DNA of 64,000 nucleotides from Teratosphaeria epicoccoides (GCA_021401465.1 JADDMT010000022.1:1-64000), one strand, 5' to 3'; positions 19,571 through 30,893 are shown, counted from the stretch's first letter. The notes: generated by a model from the letters alone, not told the origin. Numbers and translations are program-made.

Positions 19571-20315
19571 CGCCGAGCGAAGTATGGGTTCTTTGGCGCG
19601 TCGGGGTTGGGCTGGCGAGTCTGCCCCTTGGCCGTGTGTGACTGGGCGGATTATCCGATCTTGCGGGTGGGATTACTCTCGCGTTGCTCGCGTGCCCGTG
19701 TCTCGTTCGTGTTTCTCGTTTCGTCTCGCCTCGCTCCGCGAAGCAGCAAAGTATGAGAAACAGGAAAGCAAGACACGATGATTCCTTACGGTGTCTTCTC
19801 CAGGGGATGTCGCGATGCACCCGTCAGTGTCTACACAGTGAGATATATATATACTTGCATGTATATTATCGATATATTTACATGTATATTATCGATATAT
19901 TTACATGTATATTATCGATATATTTACATGTATATTATCGATATATTTACATGTATATTATATATATATATATATATATCTATATCCATATTCAGACTCT
20001 CTTCTCCTGGCGCTTGACATCGTCGCATCCTCCTACCCCCTCATGTTTCACGTGCTCACGCTCAAGTTCAGCCTCGGGCGTCACGCTGTCTCGCCTGACC
20101 AGGATGTCATTCCAATGCAGGGCAGCGAGTGACGCCGGGCGCTGCCGTCCGCTTGCGAAACGGGTACTGCTAGACTGCTTCGCATCCCGATGCGAGATGC
20201 GCTGTGATTGGCTGCAAGGTTCTCAGCTATATTGCCAGCGCTTCCTGCTTGCCAATGCCAGTGCCGTCTGTCCTCCATCATGAAACTGCGCGGTTGCGAA
20301 TCCGTCGGAGATACG
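19571..20315. other. Divergent intergenic region with AT-rich minisatellite
   Basis: This region lies between the divergent MARVEL and Ofd1/Tpa1 genes. It has no gene. Its main content is the 23-base minisatellite and (TA)n tract annotated separately. Confidence 0.6.
19858..19980 (+). repeat. 23-base AT-rich minisatellite plus (TA)n
   Basis: Four identical 23-base units run from 19858 to 19949, followed by a partial fifth unit that passes into a TA dinucleotide run. Each unit has 4 G/C of 23 and contains the palindromes ATCGAT and, across unit joins, TACATGTA. It is strikingly AT-rich against a GC-rich surrounding. Confidence 0.95.
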
Positions 20316-22313
20316 ATGGTGAAGCGCAAAGCGGACGCGGTTGACGCTGATTCGCCTGCCACCACCACCAACCGGTGCAACAAGAAAGCCGCCACAGAGA
20401 CCACCATCGCCAATGGGCACATTGCATCACCCTTCGCTCCTGACATCTTCCGCCCTTCGACCGTGCACTCATACACCTCCGACTACGCGGGTTCCGGTCC
20501 CTACAGACACGCGGTCGTCAAAGACTTGGTCGACGACTCGCTCCTGCGATCCGTCCGCAAGGAGATCCTCGACAACATCCACTTCACGCCGAAAGAAACC
20601 GACATCTACAAGATCCATCAGTCCGGCGACCTGGCAAATCTCGATGGACTGCATCCCACCGCGCTCAGACAGCTCCCTGCATTGCTGCGACTCCGGGATG
20701 CGCTCTACAGCAAGGATTTCCGGGACTGGATTTCCAAGGTCTCGGGTGCGGGGCCAGTGAGTGGCAAGAAGACGGATATGGCCGTCAATGTCTACGTCCC
20801 AGGATGTCACTTACTTTGTCACGACGATGTGATTGGAAGCAGGAGAGTCAGCTACATCCTGTACTTGACTGATCCTGACAAGCCGTGGCGAGCCGAATGG
20901 GGCGGAGCGCTGCGGTTGTATGCGAGCGATGAGAGGAAAGGGGAGGACGAGAAGCTTCATAAGGTTCCGCAGACGGAGTGGAGCAAGGTCATCCCGCCTG
21001 CTTGGAACCAGCTTAGTTTCTTTGAGGTGATGCCTGGTGAGAGTTTTCATGACGTCGAGGAGGTGTATCATCCGGCGCGAGACTCGCAAGATGGCGATGA
21101 GGTCGACGGCGGGAGGTGTCGCATGGCGATCTCTGGCTGGTACCACATCCCGCAGGCGGGCGAGGAAGGCTACGAACAGGGTCTGGAGGAGCGGCTGGCG
21201 GAGAAGAGTTCCCGGCACCAGTTGCAGGGCAAGGCGGAGCAGTTTGACGAGCCGCAGACCAGGTGGGAGGATCCGATCGATGAGCACAGCTCGCAAGATG
21301 ACGATGACACGGAGTTGTCGGAAAAGGATCTGGAGTTTTTGCTGCAGTATCTAACCCCGAATTACTTGACGCCGGATACCGTGGAGGAGTTGAACGAGCT
21401 GTTTGCCGAGGAGTCCATGCTGCAGCTTACGAACTTTCTCAGTCCAAAGTTTTCGGCTCGATTGAGGGAGCATATGGAGGCCAACGCGCAGACGCCCACC
21501 TCGAGAGATTTTGCAACCTCGGGACCTCCGCACAAACATCGATATCAGTATCTTTACCCAGTCCATAAAGCTGCGGCCCCGTCTACACTCACGCCGCTGG
21601 AACTGATTTTGGACGAATTGCTACCTTCCCTTCCATTCAGGAAGTGGCTCTCTCTCGTCTCTGGTCTTGCACTCAGACGCTGTGCAGTGCTTGCCCGAAG
21701 ATTCCGAAGAGGTCTGGATTATCAGCTTGCGCAGAGCTATGAGGGCGAGCATCCACAGCTAGAGTATACTCTGTCGATCACACCCACGCCTGGCTGGGGT
21801 GCTGACGAGGCTGGAGATGGTCAGAACGGAGATGCGGAGGCAGAGGCCGACACAGAGCGGCCGAATGGTGAAGGCAAGCGCAGAGAAGCTACCAAAGCTG
21901 AAGTTGCAAAGGTGGCAGCAGAAGATGACAAGGACAACGTCGGCGGCTACGAGCTTTACATGGCTGGTGATGATGAGGAGGCCGACACTCACTCAGAGGT
22001 TGACATCCCGGTTTCCGTGCAGCAGAATCCATCACATACCGGCGCAGGGAACAGGCGGTCCGCGAAGCAAAAGAAAGCGGACCCGGCGATCTACAAGGCT
22101 GCGGCCAATAACGAAGAAGACGACGGCATCCTGTTCAGCAATCCGGCTGCGTGGAACACTATGAGCATTGTCCTGCGAGACCGAGGGACGCTCAAGTTCG
22201 TGAAGTACGTGAGTCAGAAGGCCGAGGGAGATCGATATGACTTCACTGGTGCTTTTGAGGTCGAGGGCGATGACGATGACGACGACGCCGAAGGCGAGGA
22301 AGCTGCGGGGTGA
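20316..22313 (+). CDS. TPA1: Prolyl 3-hydroxylase Tpa1/Ofd1 family
   Basis: A single exon encodes 665 residues from the chosen ATG (MVKRKADA). An in-frame ATG 12 codons upstream at 20280 is also possible. These Fe(II)/2-oxoglutarate dioxygenases hydroxylate a proline of ribosomal protein uS12 and, in fission yeast, regulate a sterol/oxygen-responsive factor. The catalytic domain has the H-x-D metal ligands in CHDDVIGSRRVSYILYL, a distal His in GESFHDVEEVYH and the 2-oxoglutarate-binding Arg in CRMAISGWYH. A second, degenerate double-stranded beta-helix domain follows (from about LSEKDLEFLLQYL to the C-terminus), as in the family. A long acidic insertion (AEADTERPNGEGKRRE region) and a D/E-rich tail are present. 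Recognition is confident. Confidence 0.92.
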   Translation: MVKRKADAVDADSPATTTNRCNKKAATETTIANGHIASPFAPDIFRPSTVHSYTSDYAGSGPYRHAVVKDLVDDSLLRSVRKEILDNIHFTPKETDIYKIHQSGDLANLDGLHPTALRQLPALLRLRDALYSKDFRDWISKVSGAGPVSGKKTDMAVNVYVPGCHLLCHDDVIGSRRVSYILYLTDPDKPWRAEWGGALRLYASDERKGEDEKLHKVPQTEWSKVIPPAWNQLSFFEVMPGESFHDVEEVYHPARDSQDGDEVDGGRCRMAISGWYHIPQAGEEGYEQGLEERLAEKSSRHQLQGKAEQFDEPQTRWEDPIDEHSSQDDDDTELSEKDLEFLLQYLTPNYLTPDTVEELNELFAEESMLQLTNFLSPKFSARLREHMEANAQTPTSRDFATSGPPHKHRYQYLYPVHKAAAPSTLTPLELILDELLPSLPFRKWLSLVSGLALRRCAVLARRFRRGLDYQLAQSYEGEHPQLEYTLSITPTPGWGADEAGDGQNGDAEAEADTERPNGEGKRREATKAEVAKVAAEDDKDNVGGYELYMAGDDEEADTHSEVDIPVSVQQNPSHTGAGNRRSAKQKKADPAIYKAAANNEEDDGILFSNPAAWNTMSIVLRDRGTLKFVKYVSQKAEGDRYDFTGAFEVEGDDDDDDAEGEEAAG

Positions 22314-22902
22314 GAGCGCTGGCTTCGAGAGTGTCGTGAGCAAAAGACTGCGCAACGGAACTCAATCGCAATAACCGTGTAGACAGCATCACCGTTGATG
22401 ACAAGCATGGGGCCCCTGTTTGTTCCCATGGCGGGCTCTGGGCTCCTAGACCAGTCGCTGAATCTCTCGAGCTTTTCGACAGTCCAGGATCTTGCGCTGC
22501 ACAAGGTCTCCTAGCGAACTGTGACATGTTGTTGGCTAAAGGACGGCCCCGCTGATATCTAAGTCGTGCTGTTCATAGGCCTTTGGCCCCTAATCTCTTC
22601 CGCAACATGGCATTGATCACCAAGTTTTGTGAGGGTCTGCTGTTCGCGTGCTTCGAATTGTCGCTCCTTTCCATCACGTATACTTCTATACTTTCGTGCG
22701 GACTGAACCAGTCTCCAACCCTTCTACAAGAGCCCCCCTCCTTTCACCTTCATTCCAGCTCATCCAGCAACATCCAACATCGTCCAGCTTCGTCCACCAG
22801 CTTTCGACACAGCTCCGTCCACCAGTTTTCAACACCGCGCGACAGCTCTCAACACTGCCCAGCATCGTGGTAAGTACCAAGATCTGATGGCACCAAGATC
22901 CA
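22314..22902. other. Intergenic, no gene seen
   Basis: This is the 3' flank of TPA1. It contains an imperfect pyrimidine-rich stretch around 22720-22860 with repeated 'cagctt/ccagc' words but no gene. Confidence 0.5.
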
Positions 22903-23788
22903 ATGGCGACATCTGAACGAGACGTCTCTGGATTCTTCGAGCTTCCCAGGGGCCTGCGCGACCTCATCTACGCGCATTCCCTGCTTACCGCCTCCCCCCC
23001 TCGCTTGGTCAACAAGCAATTCAAGTCCGCCTATGAAGCAGAAGTCCTCAGGTCGACGCGCATGACGCTCGACTTTGACGTGAAAAGCTCCACGGATGTT
23101 CTGATCTTGCGAAAATCCACAAGACGGAGACGTCTGGATGACGGCTGTGGACGAAGAACATTGGCACGCGAAGGCCCGTCCTGCGACCTGCGACACCGCC
23201 GCGGTACCCCGGGCTGGGCAGGCGACGGAGGACATGGACCGGCGACGGCGAAGGTGCTCACGGGAAGTTGAGATGGAGACGGCTGCGGGGACGCGACCGT
23301 GTTTCGATTGTTGGGGGGAGCTTGTTACGACAGGACCTTTCTCAAGTGTCAGCGTGGTATCAAGGAGTTGAAGATTCGTTTGACGCGCTTCGACGGCGGA
23401 TCGTCTCGCAAGCCTGAGTTCACGCGGCAAATACTTGACGTTGTATTCACTCTTGCTCCTTCTCAGTATCAAACACCCACCTCCAAGACTTGGTGCCCTC
23501 TTTGATGGGTTACCTGCCTTCTCAGTATCAAACACCCACCTCCAAGACTTGGTGCCCTCTTTGATGGGTTACCTGCCTTCTCTGCAGAGACTCCACTTGT
23601 TGCTGGACACCACCCTCGCTCAAGTGGGCCGCCTCCTTCAGCAGGATTTCGACATGCGATCCTTCTTGATGCAGTCCGAGTATCCAACAAGCTGCGCATG
23701 CTGGCGGCAAAGCTATCGTGGTGACAAAGAGCATGCTCCCCAAGGGCTTATCTTTTTCAATGCCGTTTCAGGCATTTGTCGAGGATGA
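22903..23788 (+). pseudogene. Decayed F-box-like / leucine-rich protein gene
   Basis: The first ~65 codons read as a fungal F-box-like N-terminus: FFELPRGLRDLIYAHSL followed by RLVNKQFKSAYEAEV, the usual 'LPxELRxxIY ... LVNKQ' pattern. Downstream, family-like text continues only by changing frame: RGIKELKIRLTRFDG in one frame near 23350, then HLQDLVPSLMGYLPSLQRLHLLL in another near 23545. A 59-base tandem duplication (23460-23577) lies between. No intron set seems to reconcile the frames, so this is probably a pseudogene. A related fragment lies 0.6 kb downstream. Confidence 0.55.
23460..23577 (+). repeat. 59-base perfect tandem duplication
   Basis: The 59-base unit beginning TTCTCAGTATCAAACACC is present twice in direct succession with no visible difference. 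Its length is not a multiple of three, and it sits inside the decayed F-box-like gene. Confidence 0.93.
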
Positions 23789-24352
23789 TTTCGCGATCAA
23801 GAGCTGAACGACTACGATCTTGAGCAACTCATGGAGGACACCGATCAAAATGCCATCATGTATCGCGCGACTCTTGCGATGGTTGAGCCAGCTTGGCATG
23901 GGCTTGACCTAGCGACGGAATGGAGTGGGTAAGATGGTTGTGCATAGGCTAAGGAAGCATATGTAAATGTTTTCCGAGAGCTTGAGGACGATGAGCCCGA
24001 GTAAGCGATGCCCATGTGAATTCAGTGGATGCACGGGAGTGCATGCAACATCGAGCTCGACGAAAACGTGATCACAAAATGAAGGCTATGCTCGGCGAGC
24101 TATGGTCATAGGTAAGCAATTGAATGTCCCTTCGCTGCAGATAGTACGTAGTCGACACGGAGACGACTTCTGTGTGGCGAGAGATGCCTGATTAGCCCTG
24201 TCCCAAGGTATTAGCATGTGATGGCGGGGCCACCCCTTCAGCTTTGCTCGCTCCGTCTCTCCGCGAGCTTCTCGTTTGCATCGTCTTGTCCTCCATGTAT
24301 TACCAAGAAACGACTTGCAGCAGAGAAGATCATTGCAAGGACACTCACGAAG

Positions 24353-25280
24353 ATGGCGGATACGCACGATTGCAAACTCACAAGCTCCCCGCTCCACGGT
24401 TCACCTGATATCGGCGGCGAGAACGCAGCCGCTAACCAACCGGTTGAGTTGCTCAAAGCCGACTCTCAGCCATTCGGATCCCGTGGCCTGCCACTCATGC
24501 TGCGGAACAGGGTCTGTGCCTTGTGCGCCATTGAGAAGAATATCTAGATGCTTGACGATCATGTTGGAGAGTTCCGCCACCTGCGCCACGAGCATGCTTG
24601 TCGTCGACCACGAGCTCAGGCAGGAGTATGAGGACGAGGTCTACAGCAATGCTCAAGCCACGTTGGTGGTCAATATCCAGATTTCGGACTATCCGGAGAC
24701 TGGCGAGAGCATAGACCTCAAGAGCAGGGGTTGGCGTGAGACAAGACCCTCACTGTACAGGTCGACCTGGTCGCGGTCTACTGGTTGCAATGAGAATGTA
24801 AGTCTGGCAACTGCAGAGTTTGAGAGCTCGCAGTTGACGGTGCCACCGGTCCTCGACAACATTGAGAAGCATCTTCCTCCGTCCTGCCTCCGGCACTTCC
24901 CGAATGTCCGATGTCTCAAGCTCGATCTCGTCTCCTTCGTGGGACCAATGGAGTATCTCATCGACAACGATATCTTCCAGCCCTCGCAGCACCTCCAGTC
25001 CAACTTGGCTCCACCTATTACGGATCGCCAAATTATCTTCAGCCAAGAGCTTCATATCGCCCATCAGCTCTTCAGCATCAACGCCAAGGTGGACTCAGGC
25101 TTTGGACTCGACTTTCACACAGTGTCCTGTATCACACCAGATTTCGAGGAAATCGGCAGAAACTACGCTGAGTACAAAGCGTACAGAGCTTATGAGAGCT
25201 TACGAGGAGGCTTTGACGAAACAAGCTCCCAGAGGCCTAGAAAATGTCTCGAGTCATTGCGCATAGTCCTGCATGGATGA
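24353..25280 (+). pseudogene. Second F-box-like gene, frameshifted
   Basis: A frame opening MADTHDCKLTSS contains the F-box-like LPLMLRNRVCALCAIEKNI and then meets TAG at 24545. From about 24541 the next frame carries on without a gap in sense, through MLVVDHELRQEYEDEV and TLVVNIQISDYPETG to a stop at 25280, the usual layout of this fungal family. The break is therefore most simply a single-base frameshift, though a missed intron or a sequencing error cannot be excluded. The C-terminal part remains open for about 230 codons, so decay is recent. No function is assigned. Confidence 0.55.
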
Positions 25281-27405
25281 TAGTTGGAGGATTAGAGCAA
25301 GTGCTGCTGTCGATAGCTCAGTGATCTCAAGGTCGAATGCGGTTGCTGCGAACTCAGGCGGCCAGGAAGCTGGCATCGTGTGATCGCTTGGTGGGTTCTG
25401 GGAAGGAATCCCGAAGCATGGTATTCTCATGTGCCCCACGAGCGATGCTCTCTCGGCTATCAGAGCAACGTAGCAATGCTCGTCGGGTGTGGATACTCGC
25501 GGCACAAATGACATGTGATTCTTGACTTGCACCTTCCCCCTTCAAGAAGGCTTCCGCAAACAGGCTAGTCTCGTGGAGTTCCTAGCTTCAGCATTATTCT
25601 TCTTCTAATCAGTCGTCTTCGGCAACATCAATCTCGCATTCATCCACGAAGATGAAGCAAGCCCAATTCACAGACAGTCTTGATGTTCGATTCGATGTCG
25701 AGCAGTGCTGCAAAGTCGTTGCGAAGCTGACCAGAGATCCTTTGGGTGCTGCTATGCTGATAAAGGTTGTATAAGATGGTTTCGAGTAGCCGCATTGTCA
25801 GTCCAGGTATGGCGACGATAGCAATGAAAAGCATGTGAGCTAAACTAGCATGTTTTTCCATTAACACTGTTCACATAACGATAAGGTCGGGATTTTACTT
25901 ACTCTCGTTCGATGCTCTAGCCATACGGTGCATGCGCACTTATCATACGGAACATGTGAAAGTAGATTTGCACCCTCTTGCTGAAGAACATTGCCGCAAT
26001 CTGCGATCACGCTACTGCCACGAAGTTTCTTGCTCAGTTCTCCACCCTTTGCATCGTCAAAGTCAAGTGCCACAAAATTGGCACTGTTAGGATTGATCAA
26101 CAGGACGGCCATGTGCGCGTGGCATCGTCGTGGTCAAACTCGAGGCGCGATGTAATCGAAATGCACGCCCGCCGGGTCTGTCAAAAGGTAGGCTAACGTC
26201 AAGCTCCGTTTATGCGAGTCCCGTCTCGATGGCCAGACGTCCAGCATTTGGGGAAAATTAGAGTGCTCACCCACCAGTCGCGGCCAGGGTACATAGCATC
26301 CGGGGATATCAGCTCAGCCACGACTAAGTGGCTTTGTAGTGGGATTCCAATTTTGCGATTGTGGCCACCAATGCAGTAGTAGTGTGCATGTCGCCGCAGG
26401 TAAAGATGAAGATTCGTCAAGTCCGTCGAGGTTAGAGAGATACCTGGGCTTTTTCAGCTGCTCCGAATCCTCATCCTAGACGTCACAGAGACTTCGACTA
26501 GACACTTTCTCCATTATGATATATTCCGAACCGATGTATCTGTTAAGTATGCGTATACCTTCGGAGCTATCACTTCATGATTCCGAACAAATTTCGTAGT
26601 TGCTACCTCGCTAGCAGTTGCGAGGAGCTTTGGCTGGGTGGATGGGTATGGGAGACGCGAGGAGCTTTGGCTGGGTGGATGGGCATAGGAGACGAGCAAA
26701 GATCTAGAGATCATTTCGAGCTTTTTCGTCAACCGCGCCAATACTCGGGAGACGTACAAAACCAACAACATCATTTGCCGTGCGACTATTGCGGCGTCCG
26801 GGCGTTCGTGCCGCGGTCTGGGTTTCCAAGCCGTACCGTGTGGCTATTTGGATTGGCAAGAGGTCCAAGAAGAATCGTTCATGATGGTCGTTCGGCTTTC
26901 GTCCTGGCAGGACGCAAGGCAGTCGAGGAGACTGGCAGGATCGGAGGCGGTCTGCTCCAACGAACCTGCTGTCAGCGGATCGGCCAGTTCCACACACCTT
27001 AGAAGAGTGCGATGGCGACAGCTGCAGTAAAATGATTATGTCCTGGAGTATCGACTCGGCTGCGATCATGGTAGCAAAGAGCATACTCATTGTAACATCA
27101 GCTGCCAAAAGGACTTCACCCCATCGACCCCAGAAGACCTTCTTCTGTCAGATCGTCCACGAGCTCCAGACTGTGTAGACTTTGCAAGGAATGCTGACAT
27201 ACCATCCGAACACTATCAATGTGCTCAACGCTGCACATTACCCACCCCTACCCAAGCGAACGGCGCTTTGCAGCCTTTTTCCCCTTATCAGAAACAGCAT
27301 GCCCCTGGAACGCCTTTCCACATCCTCAAAAGGCCCTCGAATAAGCTTTGCATTGCAAGAATGACCACGCCCATGATTCATGCCCTCGCTCACTACGCAC
27401 CTCCC
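25281..27405. other. Gene-poor stretch, possible gene remnants
   Basis: About 2.1 kb lacks a supportable gene. Short minus-strand frames (around 25640-26112 and 26514-27108) have no recognisable domain. A 37-base tandem duplication lies at 26621-26694. Remnants of genes are possible. Confidence 0.5.
26621..26694 (+). repeat. 37-base tandem duplication
   Basis: Two adjacent 37-base copies begin CGAGGAGCTTTGGCTGGGTG and differ at only two or three positions (for example TATGG versus CATAG). Confidence 0.88.
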
Positions 27406-29574
27406 TCACCAAGTCTCAGCAATATACTGCCCCGCCTCCTTCTTCCCCTCCCAAAACTGCTTTGCAGTCTCATAATCCAGATGCCCTTTGTCCATCGCCA
27501 CATCGATCAACGCGCCCTCCACACCCTCACCCATCCCCTTTGTAGACCCACAGACGAAGATACGGCCATCAACGGCGTTGATTACGAACCAGACGATGTC
27601 AGCTTGCAGCCGCACCTCATCTTGGACGTACTTGGCGACTTGCTTCGCTTTCGTCGACGGATGCGTGATCTTGGATGCATGCTGGTTGTCGTTGGAGGAA
27701 GGAGGATCGGCAGGCTCGACATCAGGATCCGATTCAGCGACCGGTGGGACGGCGGCGCGGGACTGAACGACCTTCTTGATCTCCTTTTCATGGGCGCCGA
27801 GCTCGCCGCGGTAAATCTCGTCCAGCATGGAGTCGCGGATGCCTTGGATGAGCCAGATTTTGTTCACGCAGTTTGCGTTCTTGAGCCGGTTGAGGATGAA
27901 GCCTCTAAATGGTGCCATACCAACACCGGCGCCAATGAGGACCATCGGGCCATCCGAGACAAACTCTTTGGAGAGCGGGTTCGACATCAGGCCCCTAAAC
28001 ATTGGGACGTGAAGCTTCAACCGCCGGCCAGCAACGCCAGGATGAAGGCAGAAGCCTCCGGCCTCAGCTTCACACTGCGCCTTCTCTTCTGCGGCAATGA
28101 ATTTCAACGCTGCACGCTCCAGGAAGCCGGAGCCGACACCAGTTCGCTGAGAGCCGGTGTGGGCAGGCGTCTCATGGATAGTGACGGCGACCTCGATCAG
28201 CCGTCGCCCTGCCAGACCTTCCCTGGCCGAAGACACATGCGGATCGTTCGACAGCGAGTAGAAGCGCGGCATAAGCTGGTTCAGCACGCCAAGCAATGCA
28301 TTCAAAGGCGGCTTAGACGATGGGAATGCATGCAGCAGCTGTTGTAGCGTGACGTGCAGACCTGTCCTAATTTCGCAAAAGGCTGCTTGACCTTGAGCGC
28401 TCGCAAGGAAGGTCAAGATTTTCTTCTCGTTCGGTGCCTCGGCATGGTCTGCCATCAGCCTGAACAACGGCTTGGTGGGTGGTGTCGAGGAAATGTCGAC
28501 GGTCCACGTCAGGAGCTCGCGTCGCGTCGTGACGAGTTCGCGAGCCTGCTCATCGCCCCAGATAGTAGGCCAACGGCCTCCGGTAGTGTGCATGCGCATC
28601 GGCTTGTCGCGTTGAAATCGAGGCACACCCAGCTGATCCAGAATATCCTCAACTACGTACGGATCATTTGGTGGGCAGACACCAACAGCGCCACCGACTT
28701 TGAAATCGACACCGCCTTCTTCAGGATAGTCCGTAACGTCGATATCGAAATGGTACGTCCTCTTCTCAGCACCCGGCTTGGTCAGCTCTCGAGCGCCATA
28801 AATCGGGGCGTTGTAGATGTCGTATGGCGGATGCGGCTTCATATACTTTGGTGGGAAGTGCTCAACAGCCTCCCGGTGGTGCTCATGCCGCGTCTCATCT
28901 GGGAATTTCTCCGTCAACGACGCCCTCCTCAGGGCCGCGAAAGAGATTTTCTGCTCCGGAGCCTCGGCAACTTGCGTCAGCTCAGTCTCCAGTGTAAGGG
29001 AGCCCAGGTTGAGCGCAAGGAACCGGAAGGCATCGTTGTCTGGAGGCGAGACGAAGACATGCTGGGGCTGGCCCTCGGCAGCCGGCAAGGCCTCTGCCAT
29101 ACAGCATCCGTCTCCACAGCAGTACTTTTGCAGGAAATGCGTGCCCTTACCATTTCCCAACAATTTCCTGATGTCCTCCGAATTCGATGCAAATGTAGCA
29201 CTGGCCCGTCTCTTCTTTTGCCGCGTCGGACTCGAGATAGGGAGCTCGTACACCCTGTCCGTCATCTCTGCCATCTCTTGCGGCTCTGTAAGCGGGGTAC
29301 TAGGGGCTTCGCTGGGCGGCGCTGAAGCGTCTGTCGCGGCGCCGAGGCTCTCGCCGCTTGATCGTGGGCTGACCATGGTGCGGTATTTTGCGCGTAGGTA
29401 CGGCGTGACTTTCAAGTCCGGGACGTTCTGTGGCTCGAGAGGTATCGGCTGGTCAGGATGGCTCGTGGCAGTGGTTGGGATGCGTATGTGTCTATGTTGC
29501 GGTGCTTGCAGGCCTGGCGCTGACAGATCGGAGTGCCGCCTCATTGCGGGTTTATTCTGCTGTGTCAAAGTCAT
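27406..29574 (-). CDS. FAD/NAD(P)H-binding reductase of the diflavin-reductase type, without flavodoxin domain
   Basis: A single exon encodes 722 residues from the first in-frame ATG (MTLTQQNK). The frame is open further upstream, so an earlier exon is possible. The first ~250 residues are poorly conserved and contain a cysteine-rich YCCGDGCCM at about 151-159. Then follows an FAD-binding module like that of cytochrome P450 and sulfite reductases. RFYSLSNDP (about 437-445) contacts FAD, GAGVGMAPFRGF (about 548-559) binds the nicotinamide cofactor, and the C-terminal Tyr/Trp end (GQYIAETW) is the aromatic lid typical of diflavin reductases. No FMN/flavodoxin module is seen, so electrons would have to pass from NAD(P)H through FAD to a separate partner. 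The partner and substrate are unknown. Confidence 0.82.
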   Translation of the reverse strand: MTLTQQNKPAMRRHSDLSAPGLQAPQHRHIRIPTTATSHPDQPIPLEPQNVPDLKVTPYLRAKYRTMVSPRSSGESLGAATDASAPPSEAPSTPLTEPQEMAEMTDRVYELPISSPTRQKKRRASATFASNSEDIRKLLGNGKGTHFLQKYCCGDGCCMAEALPAAEGQPQHVFVSPPDNDAFRFLALNLGSLTLETELTQVAEAPEQKISFAALRRASLTEKFPDETRHEHHREAVEHFPPKYMKPHPPYDIYNAPIYGARELTKPGAEKRTYHFDIDVTDYPEEGGVDFKVGGAVGVCPPNDPYVVEDILDQLGVPRFQRDKPMRMHTTGGRWPTIWGDEQARELVTTRRELLTWTVDISSTPPTKPLFRLMADHAEAPNEKKILTFLASAQGQAAFCEIRTGLHVTLQQLLHAFPSSKPPLNALLGVLNQLMPRFYSLSNDPHVSSAREGLAGRRLIEVAVTIHETPAHTGSQRTGVGSGFLERAALKFIAAEEKAQCEAEAGGFCLHPGVAGRRLKLHVPMFRGLMSNPLSKEFVSDGPMVLIGAGVGMAPFRGFILNRLKNANCVNKIWLIQGIRDSMLDEIYRGELGAHEKEIKKVVQSRAAVPPVAESDPDVEPADPPSSNDNQHASKITHPSTKAKQVAKYVQDEVRLQADIVWFVINAVDGRIFVCGSTKGMGEGVEGALIDVAMDKGHLDYETAKQFWEGKKEAGQYIAETW

Positions 29575-30893
29575 GGCGAGGGTAGATTGTGTCGTGCCGG
29601 CACGAACGCCACTGAGGCTTTGTACTCGGCTGCCACACAGTTGCAGTGACCGTGAGGCTGCTGTGAGTGCCTTGGCTGGTCGTGAAGCCACTCTTGATGT
29701 TGCAATCGTGTCACCCTCGTGCAATTCGCTCGGTTCGCGTGTGATGTCTAGACAATATTGCAGGCTGTGGCGCCATGGTACGTATTAGCAAAGCATCACA
29801 AACCCAATCTGCCGCACATGTAATGCAGTCGTGTCGGCAGAGCATGACGGGCGGTCTCGGCTCTGCTGGGCAAAGCGACTTCGCGGAAAAGCGGGTTCGA
29901 GACTACTGTCGGCCATGCGTGTGAAAGCGCTGTGGGCGGAGAAGGGTTTACTGACCAGTTCGAGATGTCGAAATGCCGCCCGAGGTCCCGCTTCCAATGC
30001 GAGATGATCTGATAAGTTCGGCTGACAGCCGCATCCCGCTCGCCAACGGTCAGATACAACGGGACGAAGGATTCGTCGATGATCTGGGGTTGTTTGCTGT
30101 TGGGAGATACTCGCGCATCTAGACGCGTGCAGTAAAAATTGCGCCGTCGTGGTGGTAGTCAGGAGGCTGCGGTGAAGATGGCCGTCAGACGATTTTTACG
30201 CCGGCTTTCACGAGTCACGGCTTCCCGGAAAAGAATGCCCAAAGAATCCGACTTCGGCTGTTCGGACTCTTTCCGCCCCTTATCTGATCTTCTGATTTTG
30301 TGTTCACTGCGGCGAATTGCCTGTCTTGGTATGCATAAGCGCCACGGGGCTTGTCAAGAGCATGTCATCAAACGCGTCATACCGAGTCGTCCCTCATAAC
30401 GTTGTGCAATCCTGCACTGTTACTGATCACACAGATTGCTCGTAATCCGCAAACAGGTAACGCAGGCGCCTCGGAGTAGCACCTTGGCAGCTGTCATTGT
30501 AGGTATTTTCCAAGGCCACCGGTCGCCTCGGGACACAGCTTACATACCCACTTGGCCCTTCGCTTCTTTGCGAGGCTGTTTGCTGCCTTGAGCCCTTGCG
30601 AGACGTTGACCCTGGTATCGCACACATATGCGTGCGTGGCCCTCTGCCTACTTTACTGTGCTAAAACAGAAACCGCACGTCATCCGCCCCAAATTTGGAA
30701 CCAACGCATTCTGACCTGATTAGTGAACAGGCAAGCGATTTTTCTGAAACGCGACTGGTCAACTTATTAACCCGAGTGCATGTTGACGGCTGATGGATGA
30801 TCAAGGCCAGTGAGAGACATGTCATGGATGTCTTCGCCTGATCCTCATTCACCATGATGCTTTGGTCTGGCGAGCCAACCTCATCTTCACGTC
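29575..30893. other. Intergenic, no gene seen
   Basis: About 1.3 kb lies upstream of the FAD reductase and downstream of SQT1. No open frame has coding character. An unannotated 5' exon of the reductase could lie in the proximal part. Confidence 0.55.

Noticed and set aside
19684..20283. Plus-strand frame with Tyr/Ile/Leu repeats
   Set aside because: It is the translation of the 23-base minisatellite, which happens to lack stops in all frames; there is no coding character outside the repeat.
27268..29788. Several 320-360-codon plus-strand frames over the FAD reductase
   Set aside because: They are shadows of the reductase, whose FAD and nucleotide motifs are all on the minus strand.
29885..29910. 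Possible tRNA T-arm (GGGTTCGAGACTAC)
   Set aside because: No matching acceptor, D or anticodon arms could be folded around it.
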